This document shows positions 46,501-58,531 of a stretch of DNA of 64,000 nucleotides, in pieces. This DNA is from Ignelater luminosus (lineage: Eukaryota; Arthropoda; Insecta; Coleoptera; Elateridae). Numbering within the stretch: position 1 is the stretch's first letter; every line of letters starts with the position of its first letter. The stretch lies in contig VTPC01000454.1 of assembly GCA_011009095.1 (NCBI GenBank), positions 29,019 through 93,018 on the forward strand, in the 5' to 3' direction. The position numbers and the translations under genes are program-made. A model generated the notes under the pieces. It was not told where the DNA came from, searched no databases, and saw only the letters and a list, made by a program, of their open reading frames with translations.

Positions 46501-49500
46501 GTATGGTTCATAAAACAGACAAAAAGTGAGGTGAGAAAGAGTAAGGAAAGGAGGTTTAACAATAAAGCGATTTCTTAGAATTTCCCTAGATGTAAAACAG
46601 GGTCTTAAGTGGTGACATTTGGCAACATATAAGAAGATTTGTAACAGTGGGTGTAGATATGTTGGTCGCATGAGTTATTGCACAGTGCTGACCACCGTCC
46701 CTAAACTCCCCAGACGCGGATTCTGTGATTTGTTTCTATAAATCACCCACCCCATATCTTACGGCAACGCAGTGACAAAGTGGACTTATATGACAAATTG
46801 TCTAATTTCTGCGAACTAGCTTTACCTTCTAATGCTACTCGGTGCTTGCGGTTCTTCGCACGTGACAACGAGACCTACCTTTAAATGACTTTTTTTGCGT
46901 TGCGCCGATTCGCGCTGTTCTAAGTTAAATTGCAATATGAAAACGTGACGGTAATAAAGCTTATCAAATTGAAAATCTATATAGCAACAGCCTTGGCCAT
47001 TCATGGACGAATTTCCAAATAATTTTTCTTAAAACAAAAGCAAAAACCACATCGGCTATTAGAATAATTGAACGAGGCCCCTTGTCTCTCTCTCTCTCTC
47101 TTTCTATTTCTCTCTGAAGAAAATACCTAAGGCAATTTTTCTTTTGCGAATATATTCCTGCTATACACAGTAAGCAGGCAAGCAAGCAAGCGAGCACACA
47201 CAATTGTTAAGTAGTTCTGGTGTAACAGAGGTAGCATCTAGCTAATGACACGGTTATCAGGAGAAGCGAGGGTAGTCCGCTCTTCAGTCATGTGTAGCGG
47301 CAAAAAACCCGTATTAGACTCGGCCTTAATTAACGCAAAAAACCTGGACTTACTCTGGTACACGTTTATTTAGAAGCGGTACGTTAGGTGAATCCTCGTA
47401 TACATGAAAAGAATGTGAAAGGAGGAAAGTTTTAGGTCTTTGGTAAGAAGCGGCACATGACATTTTGAAAAATATTTTAAATAGAAATTTATATTTTTGC
47501 TATTTAAAAGTTTTCAGATTTATATTAATTTTTATAGATTAAATTACTGTAATAAAAATAATAAAATTTGAATTATGTTAATAAACAACTTTGATTATAT
47601 AAATTAAAGAAGACGCTGCTAAAATGTACATACCTAATGAAAATATTCAAAAATGTTTGTTTCAAAGTTTCCTTAAAAGTATTAAGGTACATATTTACCA
47701 TTATTTAGGGAAATGAAACTGAATTTGATAATCTATAAAAGTTAGCGTTTTATTACATCTAAAACTTCATCTCGATGGCGTCAGGGACAAACAATTCTGG
47801 CGTGAAATAACGATAAATCTTACGTGTGACAATAATCACCCTTTATATGGTTCAAGATACAAATTTCTCTCTCTCATTGTTTTACAATGATTTGACTTCA
47901 AAGAAAACGACGCAAACTTTATGCCTATCAAAGACCAAGCAGTTAAAGAAAAAGCTTCCAGTTTGTTAGATAGACATTATTTTCAAAAGTTATCAGCAAT
48001 ATCTCTATGAAGAGCACGTTATGTACACTTATTTATTATGTATAACTTCTAAAACAAATATACCTAAATAATGTAAAGATTTCACTGAAGAGACAATACC
48101 GATTGAATCCCTGCAACCTATTATTATTATTAACAGAGTTGGAAAAAAGAATAAAGAATGTAAGGCAAAAATAATTTTGTGAGTTTGTAGTTATTTACGT
48201 ACCAAGGGAGGAAAGTAATTTGTTGCACTCGAGGCGAAGCCGAGAGCGTAATCACGTCTAGACTGTAATATTACTTACTCCCGTGGGAGTAAACTAAATT
48301 CATTTTCGTTTGGATCAGGCACATAATGATTTCTTACAGCCCTTGGGAAGCTATGAAAGCAAAAAAGAAATTAATTATCTGATGGATATCTTGAAAGGCC
48401 AAGAAAGGTCAAATATAAGAAACCAAAATTGGAGTTGAAAATAAATACTGATGGGGCTAAAGAAAATAAATGCTCTATTAATCCTTAGATGTAAAAACCA
48501 TAAATTCAAGAAAGTCTTAAAAGGAATAGAAGTAATAAAAGGTACGTGCTACCCCGACCACAATAAAACGATAATTCTCGATCAAAGCAATTCAAAATGA
48601 TCAAATTGATATTCCCAGTCAAAACCAAACACTCAAACTAATTTCTCAATGATAAACACCTCAAACACAAAAATTTCTAGATATATCTCTATAGGAATCA
48701 GGCAAGAAATGCTTTTACACAACTCAGAAACACGTTGAGTAACTGCACTATCAATCAAACATCGAGAATTAGAATCTTATTAGTTATGTCTTTCACTCAG
48801 ATCGCAATGAAAGCCAATAAAGAAGATACTTTAAGTATGCTAACCTCCAAAAGGCCTCTTTAAAGTATAATACAACAAAGTAGGGTTAATGAAAAAAGAA
48901 ATACAGTAAAAAAATTGAGGATTTTGTCCAGCAGTTAATAAAAGTGAAATTATCGAAATGATTAGCAACCTTTGCTCAAAGAACTCATTACTGTTCGTTT
49001 GTTTTTTAATATAAGCACCAACTACTTTATCATTTGGCTCCGTGAATTCGAACTTAGACCCGAAAAGTTTCTTTCTGATTCCAGGTTTAAACTCACGCTG
49101 GTCTAGTGTGACTTATTAGCTCTGTTGGGCCGTTTACACTATGCAAAGTGTACATGTGGCAGGTCCCGTACAGAAGAATTCTGAGAAAACGACATCTTTT
49201 GAGACTGTTGTAAGGTGTCGATGTTACTTTAAATAATTTTTGCAGCAAGGAAATTTTTTCAAGGGGTTCTACTTTTGCAAGATTAAAATTTCTGTGTATG
49301 TTTCTATTCCTTCATTCGTAATTTGATGATCAAACATCACATCTCCATTACAACGGTCAAAGATTCTCTGTCTCTTGCTCGTGAACGTATATATTAAACA
49401 AATTCTTTGAGTGATTTAAATATGGTATTGCTCGTTTACAATGCATAAATTGTTGTAATGGAAATATTCTGTGTTCTGTGCTAAATACTAAGTAATGGAT

Positions 49501-49668
49501 AGTTGACCAGTCGAATTATAATGCTCCTCGTAGATCTAATACCGTTTCTAAAATTTTGGGCGAAATTAAGTTACCAAATAGACTGCCCGACAAACCTTTT
49601 TTGTTGTTTAACGGTTTAGCCGCGATATTCAAATTCTTCGTCGTTCACGAGATATACGTAATATGTAT
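43596..49668. other. Non-coding stretch, 6 kb
   Basis: AT-rich with no supported gene. It contains a GC-rich hairpin-like patch at about 45790-45835 (CCGGAGC ... GCTCCGG), a TC microsatellite, an AAGC-type run (about 47170-47190), and a 12-bp inverted pair TCCATTACAAC/GTTGTAATGGA at about 49345 and 49454. Confidence 0.35.
47085..47115. repeat. TC microsatellite
   Basis: Pure TC dinucleotides at 47085-47100 with an imperfect extension to about 47115. Confidence 0.9.
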
Positions 49669-51573
49669 AGAAGAAAGGGGGGTAGCCCCGGCCAATTTTT
49701 TTATCTTGAAATTATAACTATACTTAACAATAAAAATTCAATGACAACTACACTCATGTAATCAATTATAAAGTATGTATTTACGTAAAAACGTCAAACT
49801 TGTAGAAAAATACATCAAATCAGAAGCAAAGCTACTTCAAATATTGTCTTAATTTTGGTCTTTTTATAAAGCGGCGAGTAGTTCTGCCCACCACAATATT
49901 TAATGACCAAATCGTTTCTTGGCGACACATACATCACAATTGTAGTACAAATCGGATGTATTTATTTCTACGTATGCCTCGTGTGCCCAGTCTTGACATT
50001 TATTCCACTGGTTCCAATCCTCATCGAATATTTCAACCCTTTTCGCTTTCACTTGGGTTTCCATGTTTTTCTTGACCTTTGCCAAACGTGTAGGGTCTTG
50101 AGCCTTTTTTATTGACTCGTTTTTGTATGGTGATGATGTCAAAATCTCGCTATTGTGAGTTCTTTTTTTTTCTTGCAGTCAGTCTTTTGTTTGAGGCATC
50201 TGGAAGAGGCGACAAAATTTCGAGGGCATTATTGACTTTTTTAACATCAACGCTCGTGCATGCCACAGCTTCTTGAAAGGTAGTTGACGTTACAGGTAGA
50301 GCGCTAGTTGATGGTTCTGGTTCAGTTTCAGGCACTACTGCAGGACTAGGGACCTGGATTGTTAACTGGTGAGATTTATATTCAACTGGAATATCAATCA
50401 ACGCAGAACTCAAAATGTCTAGGTCTGAAGAAACGTTTCGATTGAAGAACTGAATACCCGTGCAGCGGAAGCCATTTTGAGCTACCTCTAATCTAGCAGC
50501 ACCAGGATTTCGACGCATCCATGATGCACTTGCTGATCCGTAAGTCTGCTTAAAAGGCTTTAAAAACACCCAGTCAAATGGCTGAAGTTTATGCGTCGTG
50601 TGAGGCGGTGTGCTCATCATGTGAATGTGATTATCCAGAGCATATTCAATAACATTCAGCTCTTTGTGGCTATTGTGTCCATCTAATATCAGTAGAACAC
50701 GGCAAGCTTCAGAAAAATGGACATGCTGCTTAAAATGTTGTAGTCACCGAAGGAATGTCTCTGCATTTATTCAACCGCTTTTACAAGCAACACCAATACT
50801 TTCTGGTGGTACACCAATCATAAGCCGACCATTTTTATCCATCTTCTTTCTTGGGAAAATGAACATTGGTGGCACAAAGTGCGCTCATAGAAATCATGAC
50901 AGTAATGTTACGACCCCGTTCTGCTGCAGTGAGTTTCCCAACCTGTTTTTTTCCTTTCGCTAAAAATACTTTATCATTTTTATGGACAGTGGAAAGTTTT
51001 GTTTCGTCAGCATTGTATATTTGAGAAGCTTGGAAATTAAATTGTTCATATAGTTTGATGAGAAAGTCATAAAACCGATGAACTTGAGGTTTATTGAAAC
51101 CTGTAGCACGCATCAAGCTTGTTGCTTCAGGAGTTCTTAGTACCACATCTGGATTTCTGTCCTGGAAGTTGCAGAAAAAGTCTTTTCAAGCCATGGGCTT
51201 GTCTTTGTTAAATCTGTGAGAAATTTTGATTTTTTCTGCCAAATCAAAGGCAAGGCGTAAAAACTCACTTCTTGTTAAAGGCAGAAGACGGTTATCCAGA
51301 TTAATAACATGCTCACAGAGTTGCCTTCCAAATTCAGGTGCAAACGTTTGTTGTAAACGTCCTAATTTTGGTTTCAGAGTAATCTGATGACCTTGTTTTA
51401 TAGCTTTGATTCGATCCTGCAGAGAAGTACGTGAAACCTGGTATAGATCTCTCAGAAAACTTTCTGTCAAGAACGTCTTGAATTGGTAAACGGTAATCAC
51501 AAAACCTACGATTTTTTTGCTATCGCCAAGACTATTCGCCACGCCGGCCGGGGCTACCCCCCTTTCCCCTACT
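49669..51573. mobile_element. Tigger/pogo-type transposon with both TIRs, about 1.9 kb
   Basis: AAAGGGGGGTAGCCCCGGCC at 49674-49693 matches exactly the complement of 51546-51565. The outer bases are similar (GAAG versus GGGG), with TA next to each end. The transposase gene fills the interior on the minus strand. The TIR contains a short self-complementary GGGGTAGCCCC core. Confidence 0.88.
49900..51542 (-). pseudogene. Tigger/pogo-like transposase, nearly full length
   Basis: Minus strand. The helix-turn-helix/psq region is near the start (LRDLYQVSRTSLQDRI), followed by DLAEKIKISHRFNKDKP. The DDE domain has QIYNADETKLSTV (first Asp), KGKKQVGKLTAAERGRNITV, LLILDGHNSHKELN (second Asp, about 50680) and THKLQPFDWVFLKPFK (third Asp). 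All three acidic residues are kept. A Ser/Thr/Pro linker and a TSSPYKNESIKKAQ block precede a PHD-like Cys region (WNKCQDWAHEAY ... YYNCDVC). It is broken by three TGA codons where the family has Trp (about 51186, 50800, 50745) and by frameshifts near 50870 and at an A-run near 50160. It is a different lineage from the 21625 copy. Confidence 0.9.
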
Positions 51574-51769
51574 AATCTCGTACAGGTGTTTTGTTTTGTC
51601 TTTCAAGTTTTTGAGCGTATAGAGAATTTTTCCTACAGACATTTCAGGTTTGAGTTTATTATTATTTTATATTATTTCTATATATACATCACTATATTCA
51701 TAATTAAATTAGTTTCAAACTTGTAATTTTCTTATATATCTAGTTTCAGGACAACTCGTTAATAATAGG

Positions 51770-52030
51770 CAGCATCGCATTATTTTTACTTTAAATAAAG
51801 GCTGTTTCTCTTCTTGCTCATTATACCAAGTTTGTCGTTGTAGGACACATCCGGTTCTGGAAGAATTCTGTATTCTTGGATGAGTTCCTCATATTTGCTT
51901 TTTGTAATCTTAGATTTAAGATTTTCCATAATCTTTCTCTCAAATGTTCTTTTAAAATAGTTTTTATTTCCCTGTTCTTCAGTTACAAAAATTGTAGGAG
52001 GGAGAATGGGGGATGGTTTACCGTGACGTT
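51770..52030 (-). other. Unrecognised coding-like segment
   Basis: A minus-strand frame free of stops reads GKPSPILPPTIFVTEEQG near 52005, then KNYFKRTFERKIMENLKSK, YEELIQEYRILPEPDVSYND and KLGIMSKKRNSLYLK before the stop at about 51770. Charged, helix-prone composition differs from the low-complexity frames nearby and suggests a transposon ORF or exon piece. It starts just after a TGA and has no ATG, so it is not annotated as a gene. Confidence 0.3.
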
Positions 52031-53607
52031 TCTGTCATAATTGTACAATATGTAGTAGCAAGGTTTATCTTATCTGCTTTATTCTTCTATAGGTAGTCTC
52101 TTCTAACATATACCTACATCCTAAAGAGTTATACAGAAAAGACCTCTCTGCGCTACACTACACTCTTTGAACATTCATTCCAACATTCACAGTTACTCCT
52201 GATTTGATATGTTCTCTGTCTAAAGTGGGCTTTTACTGGATTATCTAAATCTTAAATCCCTAGGCACTTCTTTCTGGCTTTTGAGAGGCTCTTGTTCTAA
52301 TGTCTCTGTTTCTTGGGGCTAAAGTGGCTTAATTTCCTGTTTCATTCATCAAGGTATCATGTTATCTTCCAAGTATAATTAATATCATGTTGATTATCAT
52401 TAAAACTAAATATAGCAAATTCATTAAAAGCTATGCTAGCTTTACAGCATGAGGTTTATTCAGTGTTATAAAACTAGTGAGACTATAGGACTTTAGTTTA
52501 AAATGTTTCTATTTTTTTTAATTTTCTTAATTATTAAAAGAAACAATTAAATTTTGGTTTAAAAAATAACTTGTTTCATCAAGTATCTAATAATAAATAA
52601 AAAGATATTTCTTCTTGTTTAGTCTATCTGGGGACACATTTTATAATCTCGAGCTTATAAAATCTACATATGCGTTTTGCTCTAATTTTACTTGTAACTC
52701 AGTCACTTTAGAATTCTTTTACGGAAAGAATTTTTGCTACCTGATCTTTTTTGCATTTTCCTGTATGCTTAACAGCTCGGAAAAAATGTTAAAAGTGTGT
52801 TTTCCGTTAAACATCTTAAAACTCTTGACTATACGACAAAAACAGTTAGTACCAAAAACAAAGATCTGGCAAGTCTCTACCAAGAAGGTTCTTTCTATAC
52901 GTCACCAGTTGGTTACGTAACCTAACCCTGAAACTTTGAACTTCGTATTATTAATACATTCAGTATCAGCCTAGGACTTTGAGGTTTTCACGTTTAGAAA
53001 GCTAAGGTTAATTAGATATTTAGCCATAGGTACTGCCCTACCTTTACCAAACAACATGCGGAAACCTCTTAGTTAAAATTTAAAATTCTTAAGTAATTAA
53101 GGCATGTGTGATTAAAGGTGTTGCTATCCTATCTTCGGAAATGGTAAATACATCAAGAATTTTATAGACTTCTTATTTAAGTAATCCACTACGATTTGAC
53201 TGAAACGAACAGAATTTATAGGTGGTCAGATTTTTGAGGTAACGTCTCAATCTCTTCTTACAGACAAAAACGGTGACGCACGCAGCACAGTCTTCACAAT
53301 TTTCTGCGTGTTGTTCGGCAAAGCGAATGTTGCACTAGACTAAATCTTTAACTGGCTTTTTAAAGGTACAAAACTTAAATTCTGTAATAAGTATATCAAG
53401 AATATGAAGCTAAAAGTTTCAGCGCCAAATTAATGATCCCAAGGAAAGATCGTTTAGATCCTTTTTTATTGAAAACTCCCAGATTTTACTCTTGGTAACA
53501 ATTATGGTTATCGCTTAATTAACATTCTTTAGGATACTTAAGAAAAATAAATTTTCAAGGAAATCTTAAAAAATTTCTGTACTGCTATTAGTCAGGACCA
53601 AATAAAG
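52031..53607. other. Non-coding stretch
   Basis: A 101-codon frame at 52615-52920 shows no motif. No element ends seen. Confidence 0.35.
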
Positions 53608-53615
53608 ACATATGT

Positions 53616-55946
53616 GACCCTGGATGATAAAACACACCTAGTGTTTTTGAGTTATTGATAGATTTGGATACCTAAACTTATACAAATTCAAGTACAATAG
53701 CTCATTTTTTTATTTCGCACATTTTGAATGCAAATTCGTTAAGTTAATACATGTACTACATTTACAAAAAAGCATAAGTTGTTATTGTTTTCTATTCGTT
53801 AATTTTTGTTCAATTCAGCTTCTGATTTAGGTGCTACTAAGTCTTGTTTATCACAATCGATACACAAAAGTCTGATGTGCTTGTATAAATACCACTGTTG
53901 TTCCAGAGACAGTCCTGCAGGTTGAATACTTGGAGGTAGATTACCGTAGGGTGACGAAGAAATTTGAAGATGAAATTCTTCTTTCTCATGAAATAGGTAC
54001 ATCGAATAAATTGCTTCACCTAGAAGATAACAGTTAAATTTCTTGAAATATTCGTCCCATTTTCTCCAAACAATATCCGTTTCACTAACGCTTCTATTGA
54101 ATCCGTTATGAGAAGATGTATTAACGCAGGTTATAAAGTCTTCATAGCAGTCGATATTGGATTTCAAAGATTTTAATTTAATGAGCTCAAACATTCTATC
54201 TGGCACAAATTTTGTATGACCGTGAGAAGAAAGTTGAACATAATTTTCAAGTTTTTTTGCGTTGTCGTACGCCATATGAGGTTGTGCAACATCGCATTAT
54301 TTTTATTTTGGGACAGTTATCAGCAAATAAAATTCGCATGTCGACTGGTAATGATGTAACATGCTTATAGTTGGATTCGGGCCCTTGCCGATGTCATTTG
54401 CTTCGTTGATTAGGAAGTTTGTTTGTATTCCTGTTTTCTCATCATTAATTCCAAAAATACTGCATTTGCGACCAGCCTTGAAGTAAGCAGAGCCCACTCG
54501 TTGTGATATATTAGGATACGAAATGTTCTGAGTAAAATCGAATGACAAGCCCAGAAAACTTGAAGAACCTTCTGCTGTAGTCTGATGACACCACATATTA
54601 TAAAATTCTCGCTGAGTTTTGGCTCGATTAATATGTTCCAAAGCAATATTGTGTCTTTCTTCTTTTACTTCTACATTTCCCGCTCTCTTGAGTAAAACCG
54701 CACATTGGTGGCAAATATGACAGAGGTCGTCGGCTGGTTTCATAGAAGTTATGTATGGACAGTGTTTATTCCATAATTTATAAAATAAACTGTCTCTAAA
54801 CATGAGCTCCTCTCTTCCTTCGCAAGATTAAATGTAACGACGAAATACTGAAATTTTCGTTTCAACGGATGGAAGTTTCATAACCTTGAAGTCTTTGAAT
54901 TGTGGAAGGCAATAAGGTAGTGGAACCGCAACTTGATCGGCGAAAGCCTTAATAAACTTAACTATACGTTCGCGTAATTCTCGAGTAATATGGGTTTTAC
55001 GATTCGCACTTTTTCCAGTTAGACCGTGATTTCTGGCGGTCAATTCCTTACTATCCAAATATCGAATTAAATTTTTATAACGTTCTGTTTCGACATCAGG
55101 TATGAAAAAATACAGTTTCTGGAATTCCATGGAATACATACATTGTATCCCGTCGAGTTTTGGACTCTTTGATCCTTATTGTATACTTCTTCCTTGTTGC
55201 ATTATCGTAAACATTGTTCAGTGAATAATGTTGTCGATGAGCTTCTAAGTGACTTAGAATACATAAATCTTGTTCATCATTCACTATGGTCACTCTACAT
55301 CGATGGTACAGTTTTTAATTCTTTTTCATCTGTTGGTGACATTTCGATCGCATTAGCTCTTACAGTTTGTCTAGCAGCAATCGGTGTTTAATTAAATTCA
55401 CGAGAGCAGTATGGTTCATTCACATCTTGTAATTGGTTGGTACAATTTTCGAATTTGCTTCATGTTCAATCGATTGCTTACTATCCTCGTCACTTACATG
55501 CACATCATGAGATTCGCATTCAATATTAATCAAATCGGTATACCTACGTGATTCCTCATCGAGATCGTAGATCATGTTTAATTCTAACTCCTGCTGTACA
55601 CCTCGAAGTACATCACTTTCTTGGTTGGTTTCCATGATTATTAAATTATTTAAGTCGAATATCAAGATTTTATAAATGAATTTACGCACTTTTACAACTT
55701 TCTACTAACTAATTGCATATTTTTCAATCGGTCACAAATAAACAAAATTAAAAATAACACAAAGTAAACAACGAAAAACCAGGTATGAATATGTTTAATT
55801 TTGACTTCATTCAGTGCAAGTACACATATTTCTAATAATCCACTATCATTCGAATGTATAAAGGCCGAATTGAAATTGACAACTTTAAATTCATTTTTCT
55901 TGAAAACGTATTTTGACACACTAGGTGTATTTTATCATCCAGGGTC
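53616..55946. mobile_element. 2.3-kb TIR transposon, superfamily unassigned
   Basis: The 29-bp TIR at 53616-53644 (GACCCTGGATGATAAAA...) matches the complement of 55918-55946 with one mismatch. ACATATGT flanks both ends (53608-53615 and 55947-55954). Because that octamer is its own complement, the target duplication could be 8 bp (ACATATGT), 6 bp (CATATG) or 4 bp (ATAT), with the TIR longer by 0, 1 or 2 bases. The element contains one decayed transposase gene on the minus strand. Confidence 0.92.
53799..55689 (-). pseudogene. Unclassified transposase of the 53616-55946 element
   Basis: Minus strand, five frame blocks in order. First is an acidic N-terminus (METNQESDVLRGVQQELELN). Then LEAHRQHYSLNNVYDNATRK and a KTRRDTMYVFHGIP region. 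Next come RNHGLTGKSANRKTHITREL, IVKFIKAFADQVAVPLPYCL and MKLPSVETKISVF. The core starts with a Cys/His cluster (DDLCHICHQC), then FLGLSFDFTQNISYP (first Asp) and SAYFKAGRKCSIFGINDE. A frame-shifted ILFADNCPKIKI (about 54310) corresponds to the family's ADNCxGQNKN site. GHTKFVPDRMFELIKLKSLK follows, then a C-terminal tail to 53799. At least three frameshifts or stops. The same family occurs at 25300-26113. Confidence 0.82.
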
Positions 55947-55954
55947 ACATATGT

Positions 55955-57101
55955 GCAAAAAGTCATATATCAAAGTCTTTTTGAATACAACTCCGAAATG
56001 GATGGTACCTATCTAAAATGACTAGGCTATTGAGCATAATAAACCCATCGATAATAAGAATTTGTTGCTAAAATAGTATCTGTTTTTTTATTCTGTTATT
56101 GCCATAAACTACTTTTTATTGTTTTTATTTATTACCTTGAAAAGATCGCACATCGGCAAGAATCTGCATTCGGATACATTGGTCAAAATACTAAGCTGAC
56201 AGAGAGTTTGCTCCTGAATAGAAGATTAGTAAATCTAAATCTGCAATAGATTGGAAAATTATAACAGAACAGAATGATTGATATTTAACTAATATAGGAA
56301 AATAGTGATTTTTACATTTTACATGTTTGCATATCCGAGTTATAGCATTTAGTAGTTATATACAACCAAACTACTGTCTCGCGACGGACAAATGAAAAAA
56401 TACAGATTTTCTGTGACAACATTACCAATCTGCAAAAAAGCTGAACAAGAAATCAGTTAATCGTTTTCTGGTAAATTTATTTGTGGTATAAATATGTATC
56501 ATAGTAGTTATTATTGTGTTGTACCTGTAACTGTTATCTTGCAGATCAAGTTGTTGCAAGATTCAGAAAGTACTTTTGTCGGCTTATACAAATAAAGTTT
56601 TATTTATTAATAGTCTTTTGGGTATCAAAACGTAATCACCAATATATCAGTAAGTTGGTTTCTTACCGTTTAACTCACTGAATCTTTCTAGTTCAGAACA
56701 GAATGAGTACATTCAGTTCTTTGTTCATACTACAAATCTTTTGAATTTTTAAATTTGATATAAATCTGTTCTTCTGATTTGAAAGAGTTGTCCTAAAAGC
56801 TGTAGCGAAAACAGACAAAATCTGGACAATCTTGAAAAGATATAAAGAATCCAAATAGAATATACACAGTTTTATAGAAGGAGATGCATTTTAAATAAAA
56901 CTTGTACAGTCTAGAAGAGAGCGATATGTTTAGAAGCAGCTGGAAAACGTAAAAATTTTTGAAATTATCAAAGGAATTTATTAGCTTACCAAAATCTCTT
57001 TTATTTAAGTAACTGATACTTAACTTACAACGCTTCGTTTATATTACTCTTATCTTTATATTTCCACTGCTATGGTTTAATAAGATAATCTAATAAGAAG
57101 T
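55955..57101. other. Non-coding stretch
   Basis: No gene or repeat recognised. Confidence 0.35.
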
Positions 57102-57106
57102 AATAA

Positions 57107-58420
57107 CCCAGTAAACACAAACTCATATTATTTATGTGTCAATTACATAAACTCTAAGACATATATGTTAAATGTAATATTGTAATTATAGCACTGTTAC
57201 ATTTCTGCCATATAAAAATGTCAACAACGAAAGAATATGTTTCTCATATTACCATCATGTAACATAATTATATTTGAGACTTATAAATGGGATGTAACCG
57301 CCATATTGCAAATGTATATTAATTTTAATATTGAAATTACGTCAACATGACTACATGTCTGTGATGTAAAAAGCTATACATTTGATTCATATTAAAATTA
57401 TGTATTTTATTCATGTTCATCTACTACTTCATTCAACAAATAATATAATTAATAAAATACTAAACAATATTTTTAATCAGTTTATTTTGATCATAAATAA
57501 CATCTAAATATAATATTACTATTTGTGATTGCATTTTCAGTGTGCTTGAATAACTTCTCGGAAGTTTGATGCTTAGGACTTAGATTTACATCATCTCTTG
57601 TTGAAGAAATCTCTGTTAAAGTTAAAGAAGTAGCTGTTGAAGTTGAAGGCTTATCAAACAATATTTGATGATGTGAAGATGGAGAGATAGAAGTTTTGAT
57701 TGCTGGTACTAATAAACGTCGTTTTTATGGTGAACAAAGCACTTCGACAGATTTATTGTTTAATACATTCAAACTAGCTTCTTATAATTTTTTCAACGGT
57801 GAAAAGCTTTTACTTTCGATTTGTCCTCATGTTCCATAATAAAGTTCCAAACCGAAGGGTAACACTATTAAAGTGCAGAAAGCGCACAGCACCTGTACAG
57901 TGACACAAACCAAATACAACTACTACTGAGTACCGTTGTATAAGCTAATATCTCAGCTTAAGCATGCGCAACTGTTTATGTTACTATATGTCTCTTTACT
58001 GTATGTAACATTGATGTAATTCTGTTACATGTAGAACATATACAGAATCTCACATCACTTACATATAGTTTATAAATTTATATATATAAAGTATTTTCGT
58101 GATAAATCAGTAACGTACCTAACATACAACAACTGATGTAACCACTACATAAAAACCAATATATCTTGGTAATATTATCCCATGATATGATGTACACATA
58201 TTTAGAGTATGTATTAACCATAATATACTGGTATATGTCTGCAACAAAACTGTTATGTACTTTAGAATATTATGATATCGCTACTACAGAATTTCTTTAT
58301 ATCGTACAAATATGCCTAAATTTGTGTTGTTTACAACGATGTAATATAAAATAGTAATATAACAAAATTCTCTCAATAGTCTCTAAAATTTATGTCACAT
58401 TTATGTATTGGTTTACTGGG
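57107..58420. mobile_element. 1.3-kb TIR element with 5-bp target duplication
   Basis: The element starts CCCAGTAAAC (57107-57116) and ends GTTTACTGGG (58411-58420), with looser pairing further in (both sides carry ATTTATGTGxCA). AATAA flanks both ends (57102-57106 and 58421-58425). The arms hold many ATGTAAC/GTTACAT words in both orientations (for example about 57208, 57262, 57296, 58006, 58024, 58136). The centre has a short minus-strand frame (RRLLVPAIKTSISPSSHHQI, 57720 downward), rich in Ser/Thr, which may be a transposase linker remnant. No catalytic motif seen. Confidence 0.75.
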
Positions 58421-58531
58421 AATAATCATTTACTTGGGTAATTTTACTATAGCAGTGCTAAGGTATGGTTTATGATTTATTGGCAAAAAAAATAGAAATT
58501 TTACGTAATGCATTTATAGTAAAATTATATC

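Noticed and set aside
49345..49465. Short MITE bounded by TCCATTACAAC/GTTGTAATGGA
   Set aside because: Only about 11 bp pair and no target duplication is visible; chance cannot be excluded.
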